64,000 bases of DNA from an uncultured Clostridia bacterium (GCA_947627565.1 CANQWO010000004.1:25996-89995), one strand, 5' to 3'; shown: positions 1 to 11,246, counted from the first letter of the stretch. Notes: a model not told the origin generated them from the letters alone. A program made the numbers and translations.

Positions 1-730
1 CGGTCTCGAGATCTCCCTTGCCCACCTCTTCGAGCGTCCCCTCGGCGGCAAGTTTGCCGTCGATGATGACTCCCACGCGGTCGCACAGTTTTTCGACAAG
101 CGAGAAGATATGCGTCGAGAGCAGAATGCTCTTCCCCATCGCCTTGAGCTCGGAAAGGAAATCGGTGACGACCTTGGCCGTAAGCACATCGAGACCGTTC
201 GTGGGTTCGTCAAAGATCACGACCGCGGGATCGTGAACGATGGAGATGACGAGCGAGACCTTTTGCAGCATGCCCGTCGAGAGGTTCTTGACCTGGACCT
301 CGGCGAACTTGTCGATGCCGAACCGGGTGAAGAGTTGCTTTTTCCGCTCCGCCAAAACCTGCTTTTCCACGCCGTGCATCGCGCCGAAGAAATCGAAGAG
401 ATAATCGGGCGTGAAGAAGCCTTCGAGTTTTAATTCGCTCGTCAAAAAGCCTATGACGTCGCGCACCTTCTCCGGTTCCTTTACGATGGAATGTCCGCAG
501 AGAAAGGCGTCTCCCTCGTCGGGTTTAATCAAAGTGGACAGCATGCGGAGCGTCGTCGTCTTGCCCGCCCCGTTGGGGCCCAAAAGGCCGTAGATCTCCC
601 CGCGATACGCCGAAAAGGAGAGGCCGTTTACCGCAACGCGGCGCGTCTCCCCCGTCCGTTCGATCCTCTGTTGTTTTTTGGAGAGCGTGAAAGTCTTTTT
701 GAGACCCTCCGCCCTTACGATCTCTTCCAT
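1..730 (-). CDS. ABC transporter ATP-binding protein (truncated by left window edge)
   Basis: Reverse-strand translation has Walker A (GPNGAGKTT), signature-like LSTGM and Walker B VVIFDEPTNGLD; the C-terminus runs off the window. Confidence 0.9.
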   Translation of the reverse strand, partial: MEEIVRAEGLKKTFTLSKKQQRIERTGETRRVAVNGLSFSAYRGEIYGLLGPNGAGKTTTLRMLSTLIKPDEGDAFLCGHSIVKEPEKVRDVIGFLTSELKLEGFFTPDYLFDFFGAMHGVEKQVLAERKKQLFTRFGIDKFAEVQVKNLSTGMLQKVSLVISIVHDPAVVIFDEPTNGLDVLTAKVVTDFLSELKAMGKSILLSTHIFSLVEKLCDRVGVIIDGKLAAEGTLEEVGKGDLET

Positions 731-739
731 AACGCTCCT

Positions 740-1360
740 TCAGCCCCCGATTTCTTCGTAAACAATAAATTCATTTTCGGCCATGAAAGCGCTGTATTCT
801 GCGCGGAACTGCCTTGCGGTGCAAAGATTGGAATAGAGTTGCTTATCGAGGACAAACTTCTTTCTGCGGAGCGAGACGAGTTCGGCCTCGGTCATTTTGC
901 GGCGTACATTCGGCTTGTCGAAGATCTCCATGAGTTCATCGTCGGAATTTACCTTTGCGATTTGCTTGACGCCGTCCGAAACATATGTCGCACCTTCATC
1001 CGAGATTAGCCCTGCAAGAATGATTTCCCGTACCGTCGCGCCCTCGTACTGATCGACGACAAAACATTTGCCGCGCTTCGGAACACACAGATCGTAGGGT
1101 TTGCCGTAGGAAATGTACCAGAGCAAGACGGTGCAACCGGCTTCCGCGAACTGCGCGTCGAGCCTTGCGCGCTCCCCGTCCGTCTGTTTTCGCTTCGCCC
1201 ACTTCATCCATACATTCAAAAACACGCTGAGTGTGACGAGAAAGACGGGGATCGCGATCCCATACATCAACGGCATATCGAGCCAAAGCCCGATCCCGAA
1301 GCAGGTCGCGGCGGCAAAAAACGCGACGGTCGCCACTGCAATCCCGATCGACCGCTTCAT
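740..1360 (-). CDS. hypothetical membrane protein
   Basis: ORF from MKRSIGIAVATVAFF with two N-terminal hydrophobic segments; the track ORF is over-extended at the N-terminus. Confidence 0.75.
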   Translation of the reverse strand: MKRSIGIAVATVAFFAAATCFGIGLWLDMPLMYGIAIPVFLVTLSVFLNVWMKWAKRKQTDGERARLDAQFAEAGCTVLLWYISYGKPYDLCVPKRGKCFVVDQYEGATVREIILAGLISDEGATYVSDGVKQIAKVNSDDELMEIFDKPNVRRKMTEAELVSLRRKKFVLDKQLYSNLCTARQFRAEYSAFMAENEFIVYEEIGG

Positions 1361-1385
1361 AAAACCAACCCCTCCCGTGCGGAAA

Positions 1386-2345
1386 TCAATAGATGCTTCC
1401 CGTACCGACGACGGGCTGGGCGTCGCGGTTGCCGCAGAGGACGACGAGAAGATTGGAGACCATCTGGGCCTTGCGTTCGTCGTCAAGCTCCACGATCTCC
1501 TCCTCGGAGAGCTTATTGAGCGCCATTTGCACCATGGATACGGCGCCCTCCACGATCTTCTGCCGTGCGGCGATGATGGCGGAGGCCTGTTGCCGTTGCA
1601 GCATGGCCGCTGCGATCTCGGGCGCATACGCAAGGTGCGAGATGCGCGCCTCCAAAACCTCGATGCCCGCCATCTCCGTGCGCTGCTGCAATTCTTCCCT
1701 GAGAACGGCCGCGATCTCCTGCGCGCTTCCGCGGAGCGAGGTCTCGTCGCCGTTGGATGAAACGTCGTAGGGATATTGTCTTGCGACCTGTCGGATGGCC
1801 GCATCGCACTGCGTGGAGAGGTATGCCATGTAATTTTCCACGTTGAAGACGGCGCGCGCCGTATTGGTAATGCGCCAGATGACGACGACGGAGATCTCAA
1901 TGGGATTGCCCTCTTCGTCGTTGACTTTCTGTTTATCATTGTTGAGCGTCATGGCTTTCAGCGAGATCTTGCGCGCAAACCCGTCTGTCATGCTCCTTGC
2001 GGGATTGACCGTCGTGCAGAATGGATTCACCCAAAAGAATCCGTCGCGCTTCAAGGTTCCGTAATATTTGCCGAACAGGGTAAAAACGAAAGCCTCGTTG
2101 GGTTGAAGTAGCCGCAGGCCGCGTAAGAACACAGAGCCGACAATGACTATGACCAAACCGATGGGGATCATGATCCTCATCAAGACGCCGTCGCCGCGGT
2201 CTCCCGCAATGCCGATGATCACCGACGCGATCCCCGCAACGATCAGAGCAATGGAAAGAGCAAGCATGATCCAGCCGTTCTTTGCCCGGGCGGGCCTTTC
2301 GTTGATCCGATCAAACTCTTGCACTTTCAATCCCTTGTTTTCCAT
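1386..2345 (-). CDS. SPFH/band 7 (prohibitin-like) domain membrane protein
   Basis: N-terminal TM pair followed by a band-7 type sequence ([21 protein letters not shown]...[16 protein letters not shown]); start set at MENKG. Confidence 0.85.
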   Translation of the reverse strand: MENKGLKVQEFDRINERPARAKNGWIMLALSIALIVAGIASVIIGIAGDRGDGVLMRIMIPIGLVIVIVGSVFLRGLRLLQPNEAFVFTLFGKYYGTLKRDGFFWVNPFCTTVNPARSMTDGFARKISLKAMTLNNDKQKVNDEEGNPIEISVVVIWRITNTARAVFNVENYMAYLSTQCDAAIRQVARQYPYDVSSNGDETSLRGSAQEIAAVLREELQQRTEMAGIEVLEARISHLAYAPEIAAAMLQRQQASAIIAARQKIVEGAVSMVQMALNKLSEEEIVELDDERKAQMVSNLLVVLCGNRDAQPVVGTGSIY

Positions 2346-2583
2346 ATTCGTCCCTCCGAATTGTGATATCATTTTGATATCATAAATATATCACCGTTTT
2401 GGAGGGCTGTCAAGCATTTTCTACAAAATTTTTCCAAAAAACGCACGAAAAAAGACGGCCCGCGCCGCCTCTTTCCCGAATGGGTTTTTTAATCCTTAAA
2501 ATAATATTGTTCCCGCGATCATAAATATGAGCGCGATAGAACCCGCGAAGCAAGAGCGGCGGGTTTGCAATTCCAATCGGACT

Positions 2584-3819
2584 TCAGGCTTCCTCCGGCC
2601 CGCACAGCTTCTTTAAGATCTCGCGGCAGGCAAGTTTGCAGTGTTCATAGGTGAGGCCGCCCTGAAAATAGGCCGTATAGGGCGCGCGGATGGGTGCGTC
2701 GGCGGAAAGTTCGATGCTCGCCCCCGCCACAAACGTCCCTGCCGCCATGATGACCTTGGCGTCATAACCGGGCATATCCCACGGCTCGAGTTTGACGAAA
2801 CTATCGACGGGCGAGACGTCTTGCACCGATTGGATGAATGCGCAGAGCTGCTCCGGCGTCTCGAAGCGGATGGCGCGCGTAATATCCGCAAGCGGCGCGC
2901 CGATCGCGGGAAAATTCTCATATCCGAGCATTTCCATACATTTTCCGATGAGAAGTCCCCCCTTCAGCGCCTGTGCGACGACATGCGGCGCAAGGAAAAA
3001 TCCCTGGAAAAATTGCTGGTAGCCATAGGCGTAAGAGCCGATCTCCCCGCCGACGGAGGGCGCCGTGAGGCGATTTTCGCATTGACGCACATAGTCGGCT
3101 TTCCCCGCGATGTAGCCGCCCGTCGGCGCGAGCCCGCCTCCGGGATTTTTGATCAGGCTGCCCACGATGAGGTCGGCGCCCGCTTCGGTGGGCTCTTTCG
3201 TCTCCACGAACTCCCCGTAGCAATTATCCACGAAGATGCAGCCCGCAAAGCCTTCTCGGCGCACGAAATCGCACATTGCGCCGATTTCGGCGACGGTAAA
3301 TGCGTCGCGGAGGTCGTATCCGCGGGAGCGCTGCACATAAATCATACGATACTCTGTCTGACATAATACTCTCTTCGCGGCCTCATAATCCACCTTCCCG
3401 GTGGCATCGAGCGGCAGAATGTCATACGTTACGCCGAAATCCGCAAGCGATCCGTTGCCCTTTCCCCAAATGACGCCGCGGATGGTATCATACGGTTCTC
3501 CCGTGAGGAACAGAATTTTATCTCCCGGACGCAATACGCCGAAGAGCGCAACGGTGAGCGCATGCGTTCCCGAGAGCAGCGCGGGAGAGACGATCGCCCT
3601 CTCCGCGCCGAACGTATCCGCATAGACGCGCCCGAGCGCCTCGCGCCCCTCGTCGCCGTAGCCGTAGCCCGTGGAGGGAAGGAAGTGCCGCAGGGCAATC
3701 TGCTCCTTCCGAAACGCGGAGAGCACCTTTTCCTGATTGAAGAGCGCGACCTCGTCGATCGCCATAAATTGTTCGCTGAGCGCCGCCTCCGCGGCCGCGA
3801 TCCGTTCATTGACGTTCAT
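2584..3819 (-). CDS. methionine gamma-lyase / aluminium-resistance family PLP enzyme
   Basis: Family-like sequence (FLPSTGYGYGDEGREALGRVYADTFGAERAIVSP; SLIKNPGGGLAPTGGYIAGK); adjacent to miaA as in many Clostridia. Confidence 0.88.
   Translation of the reverse strand: MNVNERIAAAEAALSEQFMAIDEVALFNQEKVLSAFRKEQIALRHFLPSTGYGYGDEGREALGRVYADTFGAERAIVSPALLSGTHALTVALFGVLRPGDKILFLTGEPYDTIRGVIWGKGNGSLADFGVTYDILPLDATGKVDYEAAKRVLCQTEYRMIYVQRSRGYDLRDAFTVAEIGAMCDFVRREGFAGCIFVDNCYGEFVETKEPTEAGADLIVGSLIKNPGGGLAPTGGYIAGKADYVRQCENRLTAPSVGGEIGSYAYGYQQFFQGFFLAPHVVAQALKGGLLIGKCMEMLGYENFPAIGAPLADITRAIRFETPEQLCAFIQSVQDVSPVDSFVKLEPWDMPGYDAKVIMAAGTFVAGASIELSADAPIRAPYTAYFQGGLTYEHCKLACREILKKLCGPEEA
3348..3370 (-). repeat. 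dispersed palindromic motif copy A (inside methionine gamma-lyase-family gene)
   Basis: Minus strand AGTATTATGTCAGACAGAGTATC; 21/23 to AGTATTATGTCAGACAGAGTACT. Confidence 0.7.
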
Positions 3820-4708
3820 AAATTTCTTTCACCTCATTTGCGCCCGCGTGCGGCTCCAACCAAACAAGTCCCGGCGTTTTTTTGAAAAATGTGAGCTGGC
3901 GTTTGGCGTAATTGCGGGTATTTTTCTTAATTATGTCTGACAGAGTACTTAAATTATCGCCGTTTTTCAAAAATTCGGCCGTCTCTTTGTAACCGATTCC
4001 CTGCATGCTCTGCGCATCCGCCGAGACCCCGCTCTCGAGAAGCGAACGCACTTCCTCAACAAGGCCGCGCTCCAGCATGCGGTCGGTACGAAGCGCGATC
4101 CTTGCATAGAGCTGCTCGCGCGGATAGTCGTAGGCGACGGCGACGTAGGGAAAGCGCGGCGACTCCCCGTCTGCCTGTTCGGATTTTTTCTTCCCCGTCT
4201 GTTCGTAAATTTCAAGGGCGCGAACGACCCGCTTGAGATCGTTGGGATGAAGCCTTGCCGCGCTCTCGGGATCGACGGCCGCCAGCCTTCGATGCACCGC
4301 TTCCTTCCCCTCTTCGGCAGCAAGCCGCCCGTATTTTTCCCGAATGGCAGGGGAAGCGGGCGCGCCGCCGTAGGCATGCGAGAAGAGCACCGCATTCAAA
4401 TAGAAGCCCGTGCCGCCGACAAGGATCGGCGTCTTTCCCCGCGAAAGGATATCCTGAACGGCGGGAACGGCGAGCCTCTCGTAGTCGCTGACGGAAAAGG
4501 CGTCCCGCGGGTCGGCAACGTCGATGAGATGATGGACAATCCCCTCCCGCTCCTCCATTGTGGGCTTTGCGGTCCCGATATCCAGCCCGCGGTAGACGAG
4601 AAAGGCGTCGAAATTGACGATCTCCCCGCCGAGCGCCTTTGCGCAAGCGACGGAGAGTGCCGTCTTCCCGGAGGCCGTGGGGCCGCAGATGACGAGAAGT
4701 TTCTTCAT
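3806..4708 (-). CDS. miaA: tRNA dimethylallyltransferase
   Basis: GPTASGKTALS, DSFQ-equivalent region, NTRNYAKRQLTFFK motif. Confidence 0.95.
   Translation of the reverse strand: MKKLLVICGPTASGKTALSVACAKALGGEIVNFDAFLVYRGLDIGTAKPTMEEREGIVHHLIDVADPRDAFSVSDYERLAVPAVQDILSRGKTPILVGGTGFYLNAVLFSHAYGGAPASPAIREKYGRLAAEEGKEAVHRRLAAVDPESAARLHPNDLKRVVRALEIYEQTGKKKSEQADGESPRFPYVAVAYDYPREQLYARIALRTDRMLERGLVEEVRSLLESGVSADAQSMQGIGYKETAEFLKNGDNLSTLSDIIKKNTRNYAKRQLTFFKKTPGLVWLEPHAGANEVKEIYERQ
3927..3949 (+). repeat. dispersed palindromic motif copy B (inside miaA)
   Basis: TTAATTATGTCTGACAGAGTACT; 19/23 to consensus. Confidence 0.65.
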
Positions 4709-6660
4709 ACGATGCGCTTAAAAAGTTTTTCGAGTTCGCTCTTGGCGATATGCACCGCGACGGGCCTCCCGTGCGGGCACTTGAGCCCCATATTTCCGTC
4801 CATACGTTCGAGAAGCGCGCGCACCTCCTGTTCCGTGAGCCGATTGCCGCCCTTGACCGCGGCCTTGCATGCGGCGGTCGCGAGCTTATCTTTCAAAATA
4901 TCGGCAAGTTTGATGGCCCGCAAACTCTCATAGCCCGAGAGAACTTCCTTGAAAAATTCATCGAGGTCCATCCCCATCAAATCGGCGGGTACGGAGGAAA
5001 CTTTGATGCAGTTGGGGCCAAATTCTTCGATCTCAAAGCCGATTTCGCGCATGATGTCGAAGTTTTTTTCCAAAAACGCATATTCCTGCGCATTGACCGT
5101 CAACGTAAACGGCATGAGCATGGGCTGGGAAACGACCGTCCGCGATTCCATCTGCGCGCGCAATTTATCATAGATGATGCGCTCATGCGCCGCGTGCTGG
5201 TCGACAAGATAGGCGTCGTCGCCGCATTCATAGAAGAGATAGGTGCGGAACAGCTCGCCCTTAAATTCCAACGTCTTGGGGTCGACGCGCTGTTGCTTTT
5301 TCTCCTGTTCAAGAAGATATTTGCGGTTTTCTTCGAACGCCTCGGCCTCCTTCGGCGTCGGTTGGGCCGCGGAAAAAACTGTGGGCGGATCGAGCAGGCC
5401 GCGGCGGGCGGAAACCGTTTTGCCCGCTTGCGGCGGAATGTCGAACGCGAGCTCCCGTTTGGCTTCCTCATACGTCATGGACGGCACAGCCGTCTCCTTC
5501 CCGCTCCTGCCCTTGGGAACGGCGGGAATGCGGAAGCCGTCGCTTTCGGGTGCGGAACGGGCGGGTTCCGAAGCGGCAACGGTTTCCGGACGGTGAGGTT
5601 CGGCTTCCGGAGCGTTCTCCGTCGCCGCGGAAACACGCGTTTCCGGCACATTTTCCCGCACCAAATATTCGAGCGCGCGGGAATTTCCGTCGAGTACGGC
5701 GGAGATCACCGAATACACGCTGCCATAGATCACCTGATTGTCCGCAAAGCGCACGTCCGCCTTGTTGGGATGGACGTTGACGTCCACGATCTCGGGCGGA
5801 ACATCCAAAAACAGCACATAGAACGGATATTGCCGCTTCATCAGATAGCTTGCATAGGCATTGGTCGCGGCCGCGGCGACCGTTTGATTGACGACATAGC
5901 GCCCGTTGACGAAGAGGCTCTGATAGGTACGATTGGGTTTGGAATAGAAACGGTTTCCGATAAAGCCATGCAGGCGGATCCCGTGTTTATCGGCGTCCAG
6001 CTCATGCAAATTTCCGAGGATCTCGGCGCCGTAGACGGCGGCGAGCGCCGCAGCCAATCCGTCTCCGTAAGAGCGGAATCTCGTCTTGCCGTTGACAAGA
6101 TAATGAAACGTGATCCCGGGCCGGGAAAGGATAAAGCGCGCCATCATCTGGGTGACGTCTCCCTCCTCCTGATGGTCGGTCTTCATGAATTTCATGCGGG
6201 CGGGCGTGTTATAGAAAAGCGATCGCACGGTCACTTCGGTGCCATAGGCGCCGGCATCCTGCGCGACGCTCCCGAGAACGCCTCCGTCCGCCGCCAACGA
6301 AAAGGCCTCTGCGTTCTGCACTCTGGAAACAATCTTCATGTGCGAGACCGCGGCAATGGAGGCGATGGCCTCTCCGCGGAATCCGAGCGTGGCGATCCCG
6401 AACAGATCGGAAGCCGATTGCAGTTTGCTCGTCGCATGCGGTAAAAAAGCGTTGACGAGGTCGTCCTTTGCGATGCCGCCGCCGTTGTCCGTGACGCGTA
6501 TGAGCGATTTGCCGCCACCCTCGATCTCCACGGTGATCTCCGTGGAACCGGCGTCTATGGCGTTCTCTACAAGCTCTTTCACGACAGAATAGGGACGGTC
6601 GACGACCTCTCCCGCCGCAATTTGATTATATACTTCGGGACCGAGAATACGGATCTTCAT
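4705..6660 (-). CDS. mutL: DNA mismatch repair protein MutL
   Basis: GHKL ATPase motifs (IAAGEVVDRPYSVVKELVENAIDAGS, GFRGEAIASIAAVS); overlaps mutS. Confidence 0.97.
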   Translation of the reverse strand: MKIRILGPEVYNQIAAGEVVDRPYSVVKELVENAIDAGSTEITVEIEGGGKSLIRVTDNGGGIAKDDLVNAFLPHATSKLQSASDLFGIATLGFRGEAIASIAAVSHMKIVSRVQNAEAFSLAADGGVLGSVAQDAGAYGTEVTVRSLFYNTPARMKFMKTDHQEEGDVTQMMARFILSRPGITFHYLVNGKTRFRSYGDGLAAALAAVYGAEILGNLHELDADKHGIRLHGFIGNRFYSKPNRTYQSLFVNGRYVVNQTVAAAATNAYASYLMKRQYPFYVLFLDVPPEIVDVNVHPNKADVRFADNQVIYGSVYSVISAVLDGNSRALEYLVRENVPETRVSAATENAPEAEPHRPETVAASEPARSAPESDGFRIPAVPKGRSGKETAVPSMTYEEAKRELAFDIPPQAGKTVSARRGLLDPPTVFSAAQPTPKEAEAFEENRKYLLEQEKKQQRVDPKTLEFKGELFRTYLFYECGDDAYLVDQHAAHERIIYDKLRAQMESRTVVSQPMLMPFTLTVNAQEYAFLEKNFDIMREIGFEIEEFGPNCIKVSSVPADLMGMDLDEFFKEVLSGYESLRAIKLADILKDKLATAACKAAVKGGNRLTEQEVRALLERMDGNMGLKCPHGRPVAVHIAKSELEKLFKRIV

Positions 6661-9236
6661 TTTAATTTCTCCTTCCATTCGGATAACAGCGCAAGCGCCT
6701 GCAACGGCGTGAGCACATTCACATCCAGGCCATTCAGCTCTTCCAAGAGGTCGAGCGGTTTTTCCTCCTCTTCGACGGGTTCTTCCTTCGCGGGACGGCG
6801 GGATTCGGCACGTTCCAAAGAGCGCAGGATCACCTTGGCGCGGTCGGTGACGGCGGCGGGCACACCCGCCAGCGAGGCGACTTCCACCCCGAAACTTCGC
6901 GACGCGCCGCCGCGGACGATCTTCCGAAGAAATACGATCGAGCCCGCGATCTCCCTGACGCTGATCTTATAATTTTTGACGCCGTCAAGTTTGCCCTCGA
7001 GCTCGGTAAGTTCGTGGTAGTGCGTTGCAAACAGCGTTTTGGCGCGCACTTGTTCCGTGAGATATTCCACGACGGACCAAGCGATGGACAGCCCGTCGTA
7101 AGTACTCGTTCCCCTGCCGACCTCGTCGAGGATGATGAGGCTGCGCGGCGTGGCGTTGCGGAGAATATTGGCGACCTCCGTCATCTCTACCATAAACGTG
7201 CTTCGGTCGAGGATGAGATTGTCGCTTGCGCCGATCCGGGTGAAGATGGCGTCGGTCAAGGGGATCTCCGCATACTTCGCGGGAACGAAACTTCCGATGT
7301 GCGCCAAGAATACGATGAGCGCAACTTGGCGGAGATAGGTGGATTTTCCCGCCATGTTGGGACCCGTGATGATCATCGTGCGGTTTTCGCCGTTATCGAG
7401 AAGGCTGTCGTTCGGAACAAAACGCTCCTTAGAGAGTTTTTCGACGACGGGGTGCCTCCCCTCTTCGATCTTGAGCGCGCCCTCCTCTTTGATGACGGGA
7501 CGCACATACTTGTTGTCCTTCGCGACGTTTGCAAGGGCCACGAGACAATCGAGCTTTGCGACCGCAGAAGAGACCTTTTGAAATACCGGGATGTTTTTCG
7601 CAAGAATTTCCAACAGCTCGTTATAGAGGCGTTCCTGCAACCGCACGGATTCCTCTTCCCCGCCCAAGATCTTGTCCTCGAGCGCCTTGAGCTCTTCGTT
7701 GATGTAGCGCTCGCCGTTCGTGAGCGTCTGTTTGCGCACATAGGTATACGGCACGCGATCCTTGAAGGAATTGCTGACCTCATAATAATAGCCGAAGACG
7801 CGGTTATATCCCACTTTGAGGGTGCGGATCCCCGTGCGCTCCCGCTCGCGCGCCTCCAAAGCGCCCAACATATCCTGCCCGTGGAGTTTGAGATCGCGGA
7901 GCTCGTCGAGCCGTTCGTTGTAGCCGGCCCTGATGTAATTCCCCTCTTTCAGCGTGGTGGCGCGGGGGTCGATCGCCCGATCCAACAGCGAGCAGACTTC
8001 TTTGGTATCCACGAATCCGGCCGAAATATCCGTAAGCAGCGCGGAAGAGAAGCCCGTCAATTGGAATTTGAGATTGGGGACGACGGCCAGCGACGAAGAC
8101 AGCGCGACGCAGTCGTTCGGCTGTAAATTGCCGTTGGATATCCTGCCCGTGAGCCGTTCGATATCGCGGATCCCCGACAGCATATCCGTGAGCCCCATGC
8201 GCACGACCGTCGCACGGCACAGTTCCTCGACGGCATCCTGCCGCCGCTCGATGGCGGCTTTGTCGGCAAGCGGCGAGGTGACAACGGAGGAGAGCAGCCT
8301 TGCCCCCATCCCCGTTTTGGTCTTATCGAGCAGCCAAAGGAGCGAGCCGAACTTCTTCCCCTCGGCATTGTTTTTCAGGATCTCGAGATTCCGGACGGCC
8401 GCAGGGTCCAATTTCATGACATGGGAGCCGTTCCGATACCGCAGCGACGTGATATTTTTCAGCGCGTGTTTTTGCGTGTCCCGAAGATATTCGATGAGCG
8501 CGCCCACGGCGCGGAGCGCCGCGCTCTTCTCCGGAACGCCCAGCGCGTCGGACGACGCGACGGAAAATTGGTCTTTGACGCTTTTCAGCGCGGCATCCCG
8601 CGTAAACGCCCACGGGAGATAGCAGGAAAACGGCGGAAGCGTCCGCTCGGCATCCGGGCGGTCCTTGACGGCAAAGAGCATCTCGTCGTTGCAAATGATT
8701 TCCGCGACCGACAGATTGGAGAGAAGCGCCAGAAGGCTATCCAAACTCTCTTCTTCGGAAGCGGCGCATTCGCCCGTCGTGATGTCCGCCCAAGCAAGCG
8801 CGAGTTCACCGCCCTCTTTGAACGCACAGGCAATGAAATTGCTCTTCCTTTCGTCGAGAAGCGCGCCCTCGATGACCGTCCCCGCCGAGGCGATCCGGAT
8901 GACGTCGCGGTCGACCATGCCCTTCCCCGCCTTGGGATCGGAGAGCTGTTCGCAGATCGCGACGCGCTTCCCGTGGTCGACGAGTTTCTGTACATACCCG
9001 TCTACGGCGTGATAGGGTACGCCGCACATGGGCGCGCGGTCCTTCAAGCCGCAATCGCGTCCCGTGAGCGTGAGGTCGAGAATGGCGCTCGCTTCGACGG
9101 CGTCCTCAAAGAACATCTCATAGAAATCTCCGAGCCGATAGAAGATAATGCAATCGGGATATTGCGCCTTGACCGACTTCCAATGTTCCATCATGGGAGA
9201 AAGTTCGGACCGCTTTTTTTCTTCCGCATTTTTCAT
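6657..9236 (-). CDS. mutS: DNA mismatch repair protein MutS
   Basis: FYEMFFEDA mismatch motif; TGPNMAGKSTYLRQVALIVFLAHIGSFVPA ATPase. Confidence 0.98.
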   Translation of the reverse strand: MKNAEEKKRSELSPMMEHWKSVKAQYPDCIIFYRLGDFYEMFFEDAVEASAILDLTLTGRDCGLKDRAPMCGVPYHAVDGYVQKLVDHGKRVAICEQLSDPKAGKGMVDRDVIRIASAGTVIEGALLDERKSNFIACAFKEGGELALAWADITTGECAASEEESLDSLLALLSNLSVAEIICNDEMLFAVKDRPDAERTLPPFSCYLPWAFTRDAALKSVKDQFSVASSDALGVPEKSAALRAVGALIEYLRDTQKHALKNITSLRYRNGSHVMKLDPAAVRNLEILKNNAEGKKFGSLLWLLDKTKTGMGARLLSSVVTSPLADKAAIERRQDAVEELCRATVVRMGLTDMLSGIRDIERLTGRISNGNLQPNDCVALSSSLAVVPNLKFQLTGFSSALLTDISAGFVDTKEVCSLLDRAIDPRATTLKEGNYIRAGYNERLDELRDLKLHGQDMLGALEARERERTGIRTLKVGYNRVFGYYYEVSNSFKDRVPYTYVRKQTLTNGERYINEELKALEDKILGGEEESVRLQERLYNELLEILAKNIPVFQKVSSAVAKLDCLVALANVAKDNKYVRPVIKEEGALKIEEGRHPVVEKLSKERFVPNDSLLDNGENRTMIITGPNMAGKSTYLRQVALIVFLAHIGSFVPAKYAEIPLTDAIFTRIGASDNLILDRSTFMVEMTEVANILRNATPRSLIILDEVGRGTSTYDGLSIAWSVVEYLTEQVRAKTLFATHYHELTELEGKLDGVKNYKISVREIAGSIVFLRKIVRGGASRSFGVEVASLAGVPAAVTDRAKVILRSLERAESRRPAKEEPVEEEEKPLDLLEELNGLDVNVLTPLQALALLSEWKEKLK

Positions 9237-9237
9237 G

Positions 9238-10542
9238 TTAAAATACCCTCTCTCCGTAGAGCGAAATGCCGTTTGCCTCGGTGATCTTTAAGTTGACGAA
9301 CTCTCCGATGGGATCCTCGTCGGACTTGAAATACCCCATCCGCCCGTATTCGTCGCGGCCGAGATACATGCCCTTCTTTTCGTCGAAATCCTCGCAGAGG
9401 ATCTCCACGGTTTTCCCGACATACTTCGCGCTCTTTTCGCGCGTCTTGCGGTTCACGAGCGCAATGAGGCGGGTGATGCGGTCTTTGGCGACGTCCTCGG
9501 GGATTCGCCCCTCCATCTCCGCCGCCTTGGTGCCCGTGCGCGGAGAATAGATAAACGTGAACGCGGAGGCGAGATCCGCCTCCTCGACAAGCGAGAGCGT
9601 CTCTTCGAACTCCGCCTCGGTCTCCGTCGGGAACGCCACGATGAGATCGGTCGTCACTTCGCAATCGGGGATCTCCCGCCGCAAAAGCGCAAGGTCTTCG
9701 AGGTATTTTTCGCGCGTATACCGCCTGTTCATGAGTTTCAGAATGCGATCGTTTCCCGCCTGCACGGGAAGATGCAGATGCTTACAGATCTTTTGATGCC
9801 TCTTCATGACCGCCACGAGCGCCTCGGAGAAATCCTTGGGATGCGAGGTCATGAAGCGGACGCGGAAATTGCCCGGGACGGAGGCCACCTCGTCGAGAAG
9901 ACGGGGGAAATCCCAATCGCCGAAGCGATAGGAATCGACGTTCTGGCCGAGCAGCGTGATCTCTTTATAGCCCTCGGCGACGAGCGCCTTCACCTCTTGC
10001 AGAATATCTTCGGGATCGCGCGAGATCTCCCTGCCCCGCACATAGGGCACAATGCAATACGAGCAGAAATTGTTGCACCCGTACATGATGTTTACCCAAG
10101 CGTTCGGATAGCTCGTCCGGACGGGCGTGACGTTGTCCTCTGCGCCCTCCCGCGCCTCTGCCAGGGAGACGAGATGTTTTTTCTTCTGCCTTTTGAGTTC
10201 GATGAGATGTTTGAGTTCGGGAAGATTGTGCGTGCCGAAGAGGATATCGATGAAGGGGAATTTTTTCATGAGGACTTCGGCTTTTCCCGCCTCCTGCACC
10301 ATGCATCCCCCCACCGCAATGATGAGATCGCGCTTTTCGCGCTTTAATTTTTTCAACGCGCCGATGTTGCCGAACGCATGATTTTCGGCATTTTCGCGGA
10401 TGCAGCAGGTATTAAAGACGATGATATCCGCCTCTTCCGCGGGCGCGCTCTCGGAATAGCCCGCCTCCTTCAAAATGCCCGCGATTTTTTCCGACTCATG
10501 CAGATTCATCTGGCATCCGTATGTCACGATATGGTATTTCAT
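9238..10542 (-). CDS. miaB: tRNA-2-methylthio-N6-dimethylallyladenosine synthase
   Basis: TYGCQMNLHES, radical-SAM CNNFCSYCIVPYVRGRE; start set at MKYHIV. Confidence 0.96.
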   Translation of the reverse strand: MKYHIVTYGCQMNLHESEKIAGILKEAGYSESAPAEEADIIVFNTCCIRENAENHAFGNIGALKKLKREKRDLIIAVGGCMVQEAGKAEVLMKKFPFIDILFGTHNLPELKHLIELKRQKKKHLVSLAEAREGAEDNVTPVRTSYPNAWVNIMYGCNNFCSYCIVPYVRGREISRDPEDILQEVKALVAEGYKEITLLGQNVDSYRFGDWDFPRLLDEVASVPGNFRVRFMTSHPKDFSEALVAVMKRHQKICKHLHLPVQAGNDRILKLMNRRYTREKYLEDLALLRREIPDCEVTTDLIVAFPTETEAEFEETLSLVEEADLASAFTFIYSPRTGTKAAEMEGRIPEDVAKDRITRLIALVNRKTREKSAKYVGKTVEILCEDFDEKKGMYLGRDEYGRMGYFKSDEDPIGEFVNLKITEANGISLYGERVF

Positions 10543-11246
10543 ACTTCGAGTTTGGAAAAGACCTCCCCGACATTTTCTCGGATGACAAGCTCGCAGATGG
10601 AATCGAGCTGCGTCTCCGTGCGATTGATGAGCACGAGATGGTCGCCGCCGAAGTAACGGACAAAACCGGCCGCGGGCCATACGGTGAGCGACGTTCCGGC
10701 CACAATGAGCACATCGGCCTCCGAAATGGCCTTGAGCGCACCCGCAACGGTCGCGTCGTCGAGCATTTCGCCATAGAGGACGACGTCCGGCTTGATCATG
10801 CCGCCGCACGAACATCTCGGAACGCCGCTTGAATCGGCGATGTATTTCGCGTCGTATTTCTTCCCGCATTTGAGGCAAGTGTTCTTATGAATGGTCCCAT
10901 GCAGTTCAAAGACGTTCCGGCTCCCCGCTTTCTGGTGCAGACCGTCGATATTCTGCGTGACGACGGCCGTGAGCTTTCCCGCCCGTTCCAGCTCGGCGAG
11001 CTTGCGATGCGCCGCATTGGGCTCCGCCCACAGCGGAAGCATTTTATCGCGATAAAACCGGTAAAATTCCTCCGGTTCGCGCTTGAAAAAGTCGGCGCTC
11101 AAAATTTCTTCGGGGGGATATGCGTATTTTTGGCGATAGAGCCCGTCTTCCGAACGGAAATCGGGGATCCCGCTCTCCGTAGAAACGCCCGCGCCTCCGA
11201 AAAAGACGATGCGTCTGCCGATGTTTATGATTTCCTGCAATGTCAT
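10539..11246 (-). CDS. cobB: NAD-dependent protein deacylase (sirtuin)
   Basis: [28 protein letters not shown], zinc CxxC pairs. Confidence 0.95.
   Translation of the reverse strand: MTLQEIINIGRRIVFFGGAGVSTESGIPDFRSEDGLYRQKYAYPPEEILSADFFKREPEEFYRFYRDKMLPLWAEPNAAHRKLAELERAGKLTAVVTQNIDGLHQKAGSRNVFELHGTIHKNTCLKCGKKYDAKYIADSSGVPRCSCGGMIKPDVVLYGEMLDDATVAGALKAISEADVLIVAGTSLTVWPAAGFVRYFGGDHLVLINRTETQLDSICELVIRENVGEVFSKLEV

Noticed and set aside
740-1939. 399-aa minus-strand ORF as given in the track
   Set aside because: The N-terminal half is out of frame with and overlaps the SPFH gene (1386-2345); only the part from MKRSIG (1360) looks like a real protein.
2400-2583. Possible regulatory RNA between the SPFH gene and the methionine gamma-lyase-family gene
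   Set aside because: Only weak, short complementarities and no U-tracted terminator or known motif.
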